A DNA stretch of 64,000 nt from Diadema setosum (Eukaryota > Echinodermata > Echinoidea > Diadematoida > Diadematidae). The stretch spans positions 12,382,913 to 12,446,912 of the forward strand of contig NC_092685.1 in NCBI RefSeq assembly GCF_964275005.1. The letters run 5' to 3'. Every line of letters starts with the position of its first letter. Position 1 is the first letter of the stretch. Made by a program: the position numbers and the translations under genes. The notes under the pieces were generated by a model. It did not search any database, was not told the DNA's origin, and saw only the letters and a list, made by a program, of their open reading frames with translations. Below, in pieces: positions 14,409 to 27,800 of this stretch.

Positions 14409-14475
14409 CATATACAAATACAAACACATACATATATATGACAACAGAAAGGGATTTATATATATATATAGATAT
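14271..14475. repeat. Duplicated (TA)n block, about 100-bp period
   Basis: Two (TA)n tracts, each followed by ACATATACAAATACAAACAC and CAACAGAAAGGGATTTATA. The non-repeat part recurs about 100 bp later, so a unit that includes the microsatellite was duplicated. Confidence 0.9.
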
Positions 14476-15211
14476 ATAGATATATGGGGAGAGAGAAAGA
14501 GAGAACATTGCCACATATTTCGTAAAGGGACATGTATATTCATACACGTGACACCAAGAGTTAGGTTTTCATTTGAAGATATTTACCCTTTATTGTAAAA
14601 GGTATCAGCATTAAAATATGCAAAAAAAAAAAAAATCTGCTAAAAACTGTTTACATGTATCCAATAATAGTGAGCCTGAGGAATAAAACCAAGTCATAAG
14701 GGGCCTGAGCTTTCAATTCGAGCAAAATCTTATTCAGAGGCTAAATGATCAAGAAAAATTGTAATTTAGCCTCTGACTCAGGTATCGAACATGTTACAAA
14801 TAAAACTGAAAACAGTTCTCAAAACTTATTCAAAAGCAAAATTAATTATTTCAAGCATACAGCAAATAACTTGAATGTTTCCATACTAAAGTGTGAGTGG
14901 TAAAAACATTGTAAGGAAACATACAAGTTACACATAGTTCAGGGAAAGGTACATTAAGATGTCTTTTGTCTATCAAATTAATAATGCAGCAGTGATTGAC
15001 AGATAATGTCACTAACAAAATCTTGGTTTGGAATTTTTTTTTTTTTTTTTTTGGGGGGGGGGGGGCTGTATCCAACCAATCTAAAGGAAAATAGCAGAAA
15101 AAAAAAAGATGTATTGGACATATTTATGCATTATGTCAGCCACATAAGTAATGATCAGGGTATCATAAGTCAACACAAGTCACCAAGCATGTATTGCACT
15201 GCATAGGTCCT

Positions 15212-15292
15212 TTAACCTATTTCCCTACGAGATACTGCAACCTCCCTGGGATATACCTGGGACCCACCAGTTTCAGGTAGGCAATGGGTTAA
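15212..15292. mobile_element. 81-bp TTAA-bounded mini foldback
   Basis: Ends TTAACCTATTTCC and GCAATGGGTTAA with CCCTGGGATATACCTGGGA inside. The same architecture as the 51,009 and 60,051 elements, but with a different interior. Confidence 0.5.
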
Positions 15293-15703
15293 ATAAAATG
15301 GCAACAGGTCATCTCATTTCATTTCCCTGTCTATCACCAGCAATTGCTCTTACTGTCTTAGAATATTTTTCAGTCTCAAAGGGCACATGGTGTCCAACAC
15401 CACCTGATAACATTCGAAAGAGAAAACTGTGACCATGCACAATATTTGTAGGGGGATGTAATGGGCACAGAGCTAACTGCAGCAAAACTATAAAAATGGC
15501 CTTACAGTGATGAACACTTTTACAATCAACGCGAGATATTAAGAGATAAACAAAGCTATAGGAGAATTGCAATTTCCTAGCTATTTTTTTACCATTACAG
15601 TACGTGTCTCATCCAGAATAATACATAAAAATCCCATTGACTACAGCTTTTCAAAGAAAGAGGTTCATAATTATCACAAGAGGGCGCTATAAAACAGGAG
15701 TAC

Positions 15704-16221
15704 TTAACTCTTTATGTGCCATGGTGGAAACCCCCTGTGTGCCACGTTAATCTGAGACACGAAGGTAGTCATGCTTTGAGGAATTCTGTTTTTCCAATTT
15801 GTATAACTTCTACAAATTTCTGTTAAGATGGGCAAAATAGTAGGCACAGTTTAATAAAGAGGAATGCCAAGCTTTGTTTCGATATAAATTGTATGACGTC
15901 TCTATTTTCAATTTTTCTTTTGAATGACCAGTTGCTACATTACTGTAAAGGCATGATTTTTGCACATTAAACCATGACAGAAACTTAGAATGTACGAGCA
16001 AATCTAGTTAGGAGCATCGCTTGATAGTCGATCACCACATAGAATGCAAGCCGTATATGAGAGGAGCAAAAGCACGAGAAACGCTTTCATTGTGCCGCGG
16101 GATTAGCAGTGATTAGCGCTTTATCGATCGGTCTTGGCGGCTTTGTTTGTTGAGCAGAATATGCGAAGTTGGCATGCCGTCGACTGAGTCGGAGGTGCGA
16201 ACGTGGCACATAAAGAGTTAA
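15704..16221. mobile_element. 518-bp TTAA-bounded element
   Basis: The left TTAACTCTTTATGTGCCA and the right TGGCACATAAAGAGTTAA form a perfect 18-bp inverted repeat including the TTAA. The interior is CpG-richer near 16,100-16,200 (TTATCGATCGGTCTTGGCGG). No open frame of note. The start resembles the TTAACCCTTTG ends typical of piggyBac-type MITEs. Confidence 0.8.
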
Positions 16222-16956
16222 ATACCATCTGCCTGTCTGGGTTATTATTCAAATATTCCAATCGGTTCACCTCAGTGCATTTTATTCTTTACAGCAAAAA
16301 TGCATGAAGATTGTAAGAGTCATTCAAAGGTTCATATAAAGATCATTATGAGTTTCGAAACACGACCAGAATTAAAATCTGTGATTGAAGAGTCCCTTAC
16401 ACATAACTGAAAAAAATAATTCATTAGTTGCTGCATGTTACATGACAGTGTGCACTTAAATTCTTTAAATGTGTCTGCAGAGTTATTGAGAAGTGACTAC
16501 CTGAACTTTTTACTGATAAAAATGAACTTGTTTCATATGTACTGGTGTCTTTTGTGTTCTAACTTTGCTTGAGTATGAAGAAGGTATTCTCATTTCACTG
16601 AGATAACTATTTGATGACGTTAAAAATATAAATTATATATTATTGGCAAGGGATAATCATTATCAGTTTTTTGATGCCTCAAGAAGTGTACTTTAGCTAT
16701 TCTTGATTGATCGAATCTTGAATTTGCCTAATGAACATCCATCTCACTTCTCTCACTGCTGACATGATACAGTATTCAGACTAAATCTCAGTTTCTCATT
16801 AAATTTGTGAAACATTACTTGGATTCTGGATGAATCTCATATGGAAATCAGACTAGTCTATGACTAATGGCACAAAACATATAAAGCTTGGACTCAGTTC
16901 ACAGCCAAAGCATAAGTGCAAGAGATAATTATCCACTTCCTTACATACAATAAGTT

Positions 16957-17139
16957 ACTGTAGATGCCACGTATTTACGAAGTCAAATTTGTCACAATTT
17001 TGGGACCTCCCGACAATGACGCAAGTCATTCAATATCAGGATTAGAGTTAATATTTTGCATGTTGCTAATTCACAAATCACATTTGACTCGTGGAAAGAT
17101 GCAAAAACAAAAACCCTGCAAAATATATGGGCCATACAG
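16957..17139. mobile_element. TTCGCG-type foldback MITE, CpG-depleted older copy
   Basis: Shares with the 28,562 copy the blocks CTCCCGACAAT, AGTTAATATTTT, TTGCTAATT and AAAACAAAAACC, and has TACTGTAGATGCC / GGCCATACAG ends. Where the other copy has TCGCG, this one mostly has TGCA or CACA, a pattern expected of methyl-CpG decay. Confidence 0.6.
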
Positions 17140-18071
17140 CAATTGAGGAGTTTGGTACATGACATATTTGACATATTCTTATTCAGCAAAGCTGTCACTA
17201 TGCAGTTTTTGCACAATGAGGGAGAGCTCGCAACAATGAGGCAAATTTCGCAAAGTTTTAGTGTCTCACTTCAGCAACCATCTGCTTGGAGATTGAGGAA
17301 AAGTTCAAGGCCTTTCACACAGTTCCAAAGAAATGGAGGCAAATACTGTATGATATTACAGCTCCTCCTTCACACTGAATATTCATTGATCATATTATCT
17401 AGGGAACAATGGAACCAAATTCAAGATGGAGTAGTGAACGACCCACAGAATGAAATATACTGTTATCAACTGGGGTGACATTTTGGCTCCTTTCTCCAGT
17501 GAGTTCTCCACTCTCAAGACCTGTGAAAGAATAAACACAAATACACATGCACAGCATGAGTTTGAGCTGGAATATCATATACATAGCAAGAGTTATGAAA
17601 ACACATATATGTTACAAAATTAGTGTATGTGTAACAACTGCCACCTCAACAATAGCTAGCAAACAAAGTGCCATAAGAAATAAAGGATATACTAAGAGAG
17701 GTATACACATAAATATCTATGTATACATACATGTACACATACAAAGTAAAATTTAATGTATTCCCCTTCCCACTTGTGAACTGTAACAAGAGTTTGTGCA
17801 CACTGTACAGAAGTAAACATATCATGCAACAGATGAGACAGAATATGGTGTATTATTGCATGGCCTCTAACGGTAGCTTATGGGGAGTTGATATGTTGGC
17901 CTATGCATTTAATTGAATACCCTCTCATATTGTACAGTGAAAATCAAGTAGACAAGAATATGTGCTTTTAATGCACTGCTTTTAGAACATGTCCTCATAT
18001 AATAATTATAATTACTACGTTAGAAATAGTGGTTTGTAGAACATATGCACATGACAAGCTGTCATTTCATT

Positions 18072-18082
18072 TTTATTTTATT
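18072..18082 (-). promoter_or_regulatory. Candidate NOP53 polyadenylation signal
   Basis: On the minus strand this reads AATAAAATAAA, two overlapping canonical AATAAA hexamers. It is the first canonical hexamer downstream of the NOP53 stop codon, about 745 nt away. If used, it puts the 93-bp tandem array into the 3' UTR. Use of this site is inferred. Confidence 0.45.
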
Positions 18083-18377
18083 AGCAGAAATATTCTGCTT
18101 GTTGCAGTTTATACAGGTTCTAAATTACCAGTAACATGCTGTAATAGAGTACAACAAGCAGCCAGTACATGAAGTTATCACATATTTCTTGATTTATCAC
18201 TGGATTTACACGAACAGAGGTTACATTTACACATAAACATGAGTATTTACAGTCACAAAGCTGTGTAATTCAACAATACCTATGATTGTGCATTATTTGT
18301 TTCATTAAAGGTTGAACAGTTGTCTTCAACACAGTCTTCATTTTGACAAGACATGGTATCAGCACAAGGGTGTCAGC

Positions 18378-18752
18378 TCGTATGTATGTTAAGTAGTAAA
18401 TGTCAGTTAAGTGTTTTCAGTTAAGTGTTTTCAATCATCGGCAGGCACTCTTCTGAAGAGAGTTAACGAAATGTATGTATGTTAAGTAGTAAACGTCAGT
18501 TAAGTGTTTTCAGTTAAGTGTTTTCAATCATCGGCAGGCACTCTTCTGAAGAGAGTTAACGAAATGTATGTATGTTAAGTAGTAAACGTCAGTTAAGTGT
18601 TTTCAGTTAAGTGTTTTCAATCATCGGCAGGCACTCTTCTGAAGAGAGTTAACGAAATGAATGTATGTTAAGTAGTAAACGTCAGTTAAGTGTTTTCAGT
18701 TAAGTGTTTTCAATCATCGGCAGGCACTCTTCTGAAGAGAGTTAACGAAATG
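18378..18752. repeat. 93-bp tandem repeat, 4 copies, downstream of NOP53 stop
   Basis: The anchor GTTAAGTAG recurs at 18388, 18481, 18574 and 18667, an exact 93-bp period. Each unit carries two copies of CAGTTAAGTGTTTTC and a short dyad ACTCTTCTGAAGAGAGT. Units differ at only a few positions. The array starts about 75 nt past the stop codon of NOP53. Confidence 0.95.
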
Positions 18753-18826
18753 AATGAAACAAATTAAACAAACAAAAAATCCTCTCACAGTTATGGCTAA
18801 AACCAAAGAGAGAGATGTAGTGAAGC

Positions 18827-18884
18827 TTACGTTATTTCCTTGAAGCTCTTCTTCTCATAATCCCTCATGATTCTCTTTGTTCCC
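18827..18884 (-). CDS. NOP53: NOP53 coding exon 12 (terminal)
   Basis: 58 nt encoding GTKRIMRDYEKKSFKEIT then TAA (18827-18829), equivalent to the KRKYKVKLVEKRAFREIQL end of human NOP53. Acceptor TTGCAG|GGGAAC. It is separated from exon 11 by a 1.9 kb intron that carries a large foldback element. Confidence 0.93.
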
Positions 18885-21800
18885 CTGCAAAAAACAAACA
18901 AACAACAGAATAAATACTCCAAATCACTTACAAGTACACCTATGAATGCAACAATTGAATTCTTATTCCCCAGCAGTCAATTCACCATCTTATTCATGCC
19001 AAAGAAGATTTGAATTAAAGATAATAAAAAGTTTTGGTACCTCAAAAATTTCCTTGTCTTAGTTTGTGTTTCAGGTTAAAGTACCTTTCATATAACTAAC
19101 ACTGTGAGACTTACTCGCCCCAAAGTGCTCTCATGTCTTAGTAATCATGCAATTAACTGCGACCAGCAGCCCCATACGCATAGCGACCAGCAGTCCCATA
19201 TGCATAGCGTAATCGGGCTTCGCATTGTAGCATTCAGGATCATGACAGATTTAGTATCGCGGGATAAATGTTAACTTAAAATCCCAAAAATTCTTCAATT
19301 TGAAGACTTACCAATTAAGGTGAAGTATTGAAAACAGGCTTCGGGCAACGTTTGGTTCTGCCTATAGTCCCTTTCTGTTCGAATTGATGACTGAATGTGA
19401 CTCGGCCGAGAGGACCTTGGGAGAGCTACATACAGCCAGTGCATGCGAACACATCACATGCGCACAAATTTCAAATCCCATATCAACGGATAAGATGTTT
19501 GTGTGCGCATGCGTTGGCCGTAGTAGTCAGTGTATGCATCGGTCCATGGTGTATGTAGCTCTCCCAAGGTCCTCTCGACCGAGTCACATTCAGTCATCAA
19601 TTCGAAAAGAAAGGGACTATTGGCAGAACCAAACGTTGTTCGAAGCCTGTTTTCAATACTTCAACTTAATTGGTAAGTCTTCAAATCGAAGAAATTTTGG
19701 GATTTTAAATTGACATTTACCCGCGATACTAATTCTGTCATGATCCTGAATGTTACAATGCGAAGCCCCATTACGCTACATGTATGCGTATGGGGCTGCT
19801 GGTCGCAGTTAGCTATGCGTACAATGGACTGCACGCTGCTGGTCGCAGTCAGTGGTTTCGTACAATATTTATCGACGCTGTACGGCGACGGCTCTGGTAC
19901 GAAACCATTATTGCATGATTACTAAGACATGAGAGCACTTTGGGGCGAGTAATTCTCACAGACAACGTACTTTAACGTGAAACACAAACCAAGACAAGGA
20001 AATTCAGGGAAACTTTTGAGGTACCAAAACTTTTTATTATCTTTAAGCTTTTGGGGACTAGAGGAAGACCCAGCCTCCCTCTTTCTCTGGTCCTATTTAA
20101 CAGAGTGCAAAGATGATGATCTGCATAATGTAACAAATCATCACAACAGTGACAGTAACACCACTGCCAAACTGAAAACAAAATTTAAGTGCAGAAAACC
20201 CAATCATAGCCTGTCCATGAGAATGTTAATATTACTGCTGTTAATTGAGTATCAATAATTTTGCCAGGGAACTAAACTGCCTCTCACTGTGTTTCATATT
20301 TCCTACAAACAGCCATCATTTCAACCTCAACCAACAGACACAACTCGTTCATGTCTCACTGATGTGGGTATCTATTCACATAAATAGTACACACAGTATC
20401 ATACACTTGAATCCTTTCTATTCAGATGAGAAAAAAAAAAACATCAATAAACATAACAATGATGACAAAGAGAAACAAGATCTGGCATATTGTACGTAAC
20501 TAAGGGCAAAGGTACCAAACTACAACAGCCTCCTATTCTCCTTCATGCAAGCCCCCAAATAAGTAAAATTTATCTGCTTGTTAGTTACATTTCAGAGAAC
20601 TGTGCATAAATTTGGGCTTCATTCATCACTTGGCTTGTACAAATTTATTTCCTCGTTAGTTACATTTCAGAGAACTGTGCATAAGTTTGGGCTTCATTCA
20701 TCACTCGGCTTGTTCAAATTTCATCAATACAGATTTGAAAGAACTGAAAACTATGAGAACGAAACTTAACGCTAAAGGAGTGACCTGAGAACAATCTACT
20801 CACTTCTTCCATATCCTCGGAGCTACCAAGTTCCTCTTTTCAAGGCTGTTGTATCTGTCAGCAATTAAGCTACCATCAGGCTGTGAAAGAAGAAGTAAAG
20901 GGGGGGGGGGGCTGATCAGAAAACTGCAAAATTTTTTACCCTACTCAGGACACTGCAGCTCACAACATGACACAATATCAAACACTCGGCCCAATCTCCT
21001 ATCAAACTGGATGATTCTTTGCAACATTGCAGCAGTTTTGGCTATTAAAGTAAAAGCTGGTTGACTATTGCACACAGTCAACTCGGATGCCTCCACTTTT
21101 GCCACTTCCTCTCCCTTGGAAATGGCCTAATTTCAATGTAAAAGTACAATAATACATCCTTCAGGGCAAAGGCATGAAACTGAAAACTCCTCTTCAGAAG
21201 AAAACTGGCTAGATATATGCTGTCAGTGAACATGCAATTATGTTTTGTAATTGAATGTGTGTTGGATTTTTGCTACACAGTACGCATTCACATGACAGTG
21301 AGAAGGATACTCTTTGCATTCTCTTGATTTTTTTTTTTAATTCTTATTTTTTATTAACTTTCTTTTTTATTAACTGTTTATGGCATCTTTTTGTTGCCTG
21401 GAGACCCGAAGAGAGCTAGAGCTCAAATGTCACTTGGGCAGCACAATTTGCTGTATCATAACATACCCGCAATGCAAAAAGTTCACTTTGGGCTACTCGG
21501 ACCACCTCTCACCTTGGTGGTCAATGCATGAAAAAGTTTGCAAGTGAGGGGATTAACAGTCATTAACAATGAGAATATCGGCAAGATACATAGTTTTGAT
21601 GCAAAAACAAACAAGCAAAGAAGAAATGAATGTAGGATACCCTGAGATCCTTCAGGCTCCCAACCAGTTGAGTTGAGCGTTTGACAGGGATTGGGAGCTC
21701 TTCATATCTGGGGTAGGAAAAACCATGGTTAAGGATTGTGCTTGATGACTGCTTAAGGCATACTCCAAGGAAACACAGAACTCACACAAGATTCATGCAT

Positions 21801-24800
21801 TCATTTTGGCACACACTCAACTCAAAAGAAACATCAAAGATGAATCAGTGATACACACAAAAGTTATGTCTCACTGGCAAATCAGAAGATATTAAGGCAT
21901 GCAACTATCATGCAGACATAGTTCAATATACATTTAAACCTTCTTCTTTTTTTTAGCAAGATTGGACCATTTCAAGACATAGCTTGCTTGTGTCAGAGGT
22001 AGGAAAAACTCTCCTAAACATACTTGCATAACTACCACACCCCCAAACACTACCTAGAAACCAAAATCGTGTACTATTTTGTCATACCTCACGAGAACAC
22101 AGAACTTGCCTGTCATAATAACTGTGGTTACATGTTACTCAAGAGCAACCGTTGGTTGCCATCCCACTGTTAAAAAAGCAACCATCATTCTGACTAGAAA
22201 AAAGTTACTCATACTCCAAAAATCAAACAGACTCCTAAAAAGACAAACAAACAAACAAACTAACAAGCACACAAACAACCAAACAAAGCCCCAAAAAGGA
22301 TACTTGTATCGGCCGAGCCTCTTTGTCTTGCCCCTCTGCTGGGCCTCCTTGGCCTTCCTGGCAGCAATCTTGGCAGTGGTCTTCGCCTCCCGGACCTTAA
22401 TCTCCTTCTTGAGCGCCCTCAGACGGTACACGGCATTCATCCTCATCTTACCGGCCTTCTCTGCCTTGGCTCTCTTAAGCTAGTAAAGATCATGATTCAT
22501 GGAGAGGGTTGGATGTTAGAGAAACAGAGAATAAGTACTTGTGTCTCAGACAAAAACAAAACAAAAACAGTATTACTTCCATAATATTATGTATCTCTCT
22601 ATCAAATTCTTAACCCATCTATCTTTTCTCTACTTACTAACTACTACCTATCAATTGAGCAATTACAGAATTGGTCATATTTCTGAAACGTGCGGTGGTC
22701 TGTTGTTGCTTTTTGTAACATGACAGGCAGCTTCCTTTTGCTTGAAGCTTACTGCATTTACCTTGTCAGGAAAAATATGACATCACTTCACAAAGTAAGT
22801 CATCCTGATTCAAATTCAAAAATGTTTTTAACAATCATTTTTGCTTTTTTTTTTTGGGGGGGGGGTTAGGGGGGAGCAAATAATGAGCACTGGGAACAGT
22901 AAGAAAACAGAAAAGTTAACAAGTTATCTATATGACATTTGAGAAAGAACTGCATAAAATCCTTTCAGTACACTTAGTATGCAATTCACTTCTGGAAGGG
23001 GTACTCATTTCATGATAACGTCTTCCTCTCTCTCTCTCTCTCTCTCATTGTGCCGGCCTATAGGTGGTGAGAAAGAGAATGTTTTTTCCTGGCAAGGTAA
23101 AATAACAAGAATGCAGACACGTCATATAACTTCACTCACTACAAAGATACATATATGCTTCTAAGACTAAGAGAGAAAAAGAAGAAAAGGAGAGCAGTTA
23201 GAGATTCAGCTAAATCTACTTCAAATACACACTTTATCTATTTCCTCTCAAACAAACCTGTGCTTTGATTTCTCTCTCCTTGTTCCTCTGCCGCCTCGTC
23301 TTGCGCCTCTCTGCCATCACCGGAGGGTTTGGCATGCTACCCTCTCCTTCATCCTCTGAGGCACTTTCCCTCCTCTCCTCTCTGCTGACTCCATCAAGTA
23401 GGCCTGCAGACATCTCAGTCATGAAGTTGTTCTGGGAGAGAGAGAGAGAAGCATCTATTACATCATTTAATCCTTTATTTGCCCAGACACTTAGTTTAAC
23501 TTGCCAAAACTTTTTCATCAGAATTCAGTAATTACTCCAAACTTTAAACCCAAGTTATAAATGTAGCAAGCCCACTCTTGTAGAGCAGTGTGCCTCAGTC
23601 TGACAGGGAGACCACACTGAGATTAGGGGGATTAGAGGATCCATAGGAAATCTGTATTCTTTCACAACTGATGACAGACTTCTGTCCTTATTGGCAAACA
23701 GAAACACTCCAGCATATGTGCCATGCGGCGCTCAAGCCACAGTAAGGTTTAATAAGGATGGCCAATCAAGCAAACTGACGCAAAATTGGGAGCCCTTGTG
23801 ACTACTCTACTTGATAGTGTATAACTCTCGAAATCTCCTGGAAGTACTCATCTGTGAAGGGGACCACCTTAGAATAAATTCCTAAATATTAAAAAGAAAT
23901 GTCTCTGTGATTAAATTATGAGGACTTCAGAAAATATGGCAAAGAGCAGCAAAACGTACACATCAATTTTATATTTCATGTCTTCCTTCCTTACCAGGTT
24001 AACTTACAGTCCTCATGCACTTCAAAACAAAATCAAAATGTCATTCTGTGTCATTTTAAAACTGCAGAGAAACATGTTTTACTGGGAATAGTGTGACTTT
24101 TTTTTGAAGAAATAAGTGACAGATTTATAAGAACGATAAACTGATGAAGAACTCACCTCAGCTTCCCGTTTGCTGATCTTTTTAAATTTATGCCACCTCT
24201 CTATCTTGTCTTCTTTCTTCTGCCTCTCCAGCTCAACGTTGATTGCCTTCTGTATCAATTCCTGCATTTACATAAATTACATTTAATGATCATATAAACA
24301 TCAGCAGGATATCAAAATTCCTTTTTAGAAGAAAACACATGGGAAAAATAAAAGCAAATCTCACACAGCACAGAAATGAAGTGTTTACACTCACAGAAAT
24401 AGATGAAGAAATGCATGCAAACCATGGAGAAAACACATCTAAGCACTGGTAGTGATATGCTATTCACAGCTGCATCAATATTGTGAATAGATAATGCCCC
24501 TACCATGTTTAGCACATACACTATCTGATAATCACAGACATCACCGCAACAGTTTATCCAAATCAAAAGTCCATAGATATTTCACACTCAAATGTAATCC
24601 ATGAGAAGTCTTAAAAGCATGGCACAAATTTTCTGTAGGCTTGCCTGACATAGACCAAGAACCAAAATAACAACAGCGACAGCTCATCACTGGGCATTCT
24701 TGAGAAGAAGCCCTAAGTGTATGTGCATAGTAAAATAAATAAGCCCATTATTCATTATACTAATCAATTGTTACTACCTTCTGCAAAAATTCCTACTATT

Positions 24801-27800
24801 ACACTTAATTTGCAAAAGGTGTGAAGAAGTATACACTTGCACGATGTAGTTCAAATTTACCAGAATTGAATAACAAGACTTGCCGTACTCTTCTCGTCTT
24901 TGACTGTCTTACCTGGTGATCCTCAAATGAAGGATTGTAGGAAGCACCTGGATGGACAACCTCCACAGCATTAAACTCAGATGGTCGATTGTGATAAGTT
25001 TTGGGCAGCTGCATGAATGGAACACAAAGACAACACAGTTATTTCAGTCTATGTAAAACATATTTACACCACTTGATTGAAATGCCCACGAATACATTCA
25101 CAATGATTGCTGGCACTTGACTAAACCTTGCGTGAATGGAGGAGCAAAATTATGTCTCAAATATAAAGGTAATCTGATGCTTCAAAGAAATATACAAAAG
25201 CTATATCAAGAATAAATGATTTTCCTTGACTTTTCAAAGGTCTCATTATTTTACAGCGTGAAAATGAAATCAACAACCACACTTAATCAAATTTTTAAGA
25301 GATGGAGACTGTTTTTGTGTAATAGGACTGAGCCTTGCCCTAAAATGGAAAAGAAAAACCAGGAAAGAATTATAACACAAACACACCAGAATGCATACAA
25401 TCGTGCAACTGCACACAAACACTGCTCACCTTTTTCCTTGTCTTTCTTGTAATCCTGAGAAAATGTTCATTAGGTTCTGCTTCACGAGCTTTCGTACTGG
25501 TTGACTCTGTACCATCAACTGGAGCTGGGGGAAGACACAATGGATGCAATGATAGATAATTGTGTCAACATATGTCATAGATACATGAAGTATCAGCTGA
25601 GCAGCAGAAGGATATTAATTCCAAAGACTGTATTGTATTACTGCCCTTTTGGTTCCAAGTTCCGACACGTGCTTGATACATTCTCCTTGGAGGCACATCA
25701 TTAGGCAAATCTCATATGTAAGCCAACAAAAGTAAGGCAATTCCTTTGATATTCACTGCAGATTAACTTCCTGCCCCCCCCCCCATGAAAAAAAAAAAAT
25801 CTCTTGCAAAAGCAGCAAAATCATTAACTTCTAGTGAGTCAAAACTTATATACATGGTCACATAATACCAGACATTTTATGAAGGTACCTGTCATGTGGT
25901 TAACACACACAAAATCGACTTACTGGCAGCATCCCAAAGGTCATAGGTCGCTCTCCCGATCTCTCTCCTCCGATCTTCATCGTCTTTAAGTTTGTTTGAC
26001 CTTTCACTGGCTTGCTTGGCACTGAGCACTTTCCTACGCTTGGCGCTGGTTGCGGGCCCAAGCTTGTCTTCCCTCTCCAACCTCTGCTGCAGCTTGCTCT
26101 TTCTTGCTGGTCGGTGAACTGACCTGAGTGTCCTTGGTCTGCATACAGCAACATCACAACAGCACAAAGTGTAGCTTTTCATTCAGAACACCCTTCAGTA
26201 ACACAAATTGGGTAATATTCAGAACAGAGACCGAGCCAAATTTTAGAAATTAGAAAGCAGACTCTCTCCCTCATCTGGTTTATAATGTCAGTGTCCGTTT
26301 TCTTGATCACATGACAGCTTTGACTTGATATTCAGAAGAGTTGTCAGAGATGCAGACAAACGAAGATAAATTCACAATATGAAGATATATTTTAGCTGAA
26401 CACAGGGCCACACAATTGTAATGCACACATACAGTACATACATGTATGTACTTGTGTGTGTATATAAGAAAGTATACCCTGACATTGGTTCACTGGTCAA
26501 TGTTGTGCTGCAAGTACACATGGGCTTCACCCATAAAGCAAACAAACAAACAAACAAACAAACAAACAAACAAACAAACAAACAAACAAACAAAAAACTT
26601 ACTTTCTTGCAAGAGGAATGTTCGGATCTGGTAGAAGCTTTCTCTCATACTTGAGAGGTTTCTGCTGGCTCTTTTTGGAGGAATCTACAAAATCAAATTA
26701 AAACAAAATAAAACAAGAGACAAAATCAAGTTACACTGACAGTGCTAAGTGTCAAGTTTCTCAACAGAAGCTGTCCTTATTTGGACTACATCTTAAGACA
26801 AAACAGAAGTGGGATGATTCTGGGAGGAAATGGAAACTCGTGTGGCAAAAGCAATCACTAAACTGTGATAATGAAGTGAATGTGCCCAACCCTCTCCATA
26901 TTATCATGTATACAGAAATTTCAACTTGCACACTTAAAAAAGAAAATGAATTGAATTCTAATAACAATAATTGCCCTCACTATGACATCTGTAGATTGGT
27001 TGAATTAGTAGATAATTGAATGTTGAAGTGGTACAACGTACTTCAGTGCACAAAGCCCTCCTATGACTAACATTTTATAACTTGCAATGACAGTCCACCA
27101 ATAGAATTTTACTACTGTATTATACATCATAAAGATCTTTGTCATACAGAATGCACAACTGCAATGAGAATCCCACTGAACATCATAATCTTGATCCAGA
27201 AAACATGCACAAAATGGGATAACTGAACACTAGTGCCTGAATTCATGAAGGTGGTACAATCTTGTCTATGGTTCAAACCATGGACAAAGACCGTAGATTT
27301 GTATGGGGTGCCATGTCTGGCATGGCCTATTTCGTTACGAAATCAGTCATTTCGTAACGAAATGACATTTCATAGATCATTTTGTTGACGAAATGGTAGG
27401 TGAAATGACTGATTTGTTAACAAAATAGGCCATGCCACACTTGGCGCCCCACAAAAAAAACTATGGTCTTTGTCCATGGTTTTAACCATGCTTTTCTTGT
27501 CCGTATCATACCTGTGTAAACACACAATTTGTGACACTGTACCCATGGGTTGGTAAATTTCATCAGAGACGATTTTGTTTTGATCAATTGGCTAGTGTCA
27601 TACACTGTATAATGCAGTACTCTTGGAAGAACAATGTCGGGTTAAATGATGAGAATTTAATGATAATCATTGACAAAGATTTACCAACCATGATAATTCA
27701 AGAAATGGGACAAAGCACTGGGAGAAAGCAAGTCATACAATGTACACTGAAGAGCTTGCTACTTTGAACTTTACCTTGTAAAGGTTGTTTCTTATCCACA

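Noticed and set aside
18378-18752. CRISPR-like array
   Set aside because: The 93-bp units are contiguous repeats without unique spacers, in a eukaryotic 3' UTR.
20100-20165. Possible C/D-box snoRNA in NOP53 intron 11 (GTGATGA on the minus strand)
   Set aside because: No CTGA D box or terminal stem at a suitable distance.
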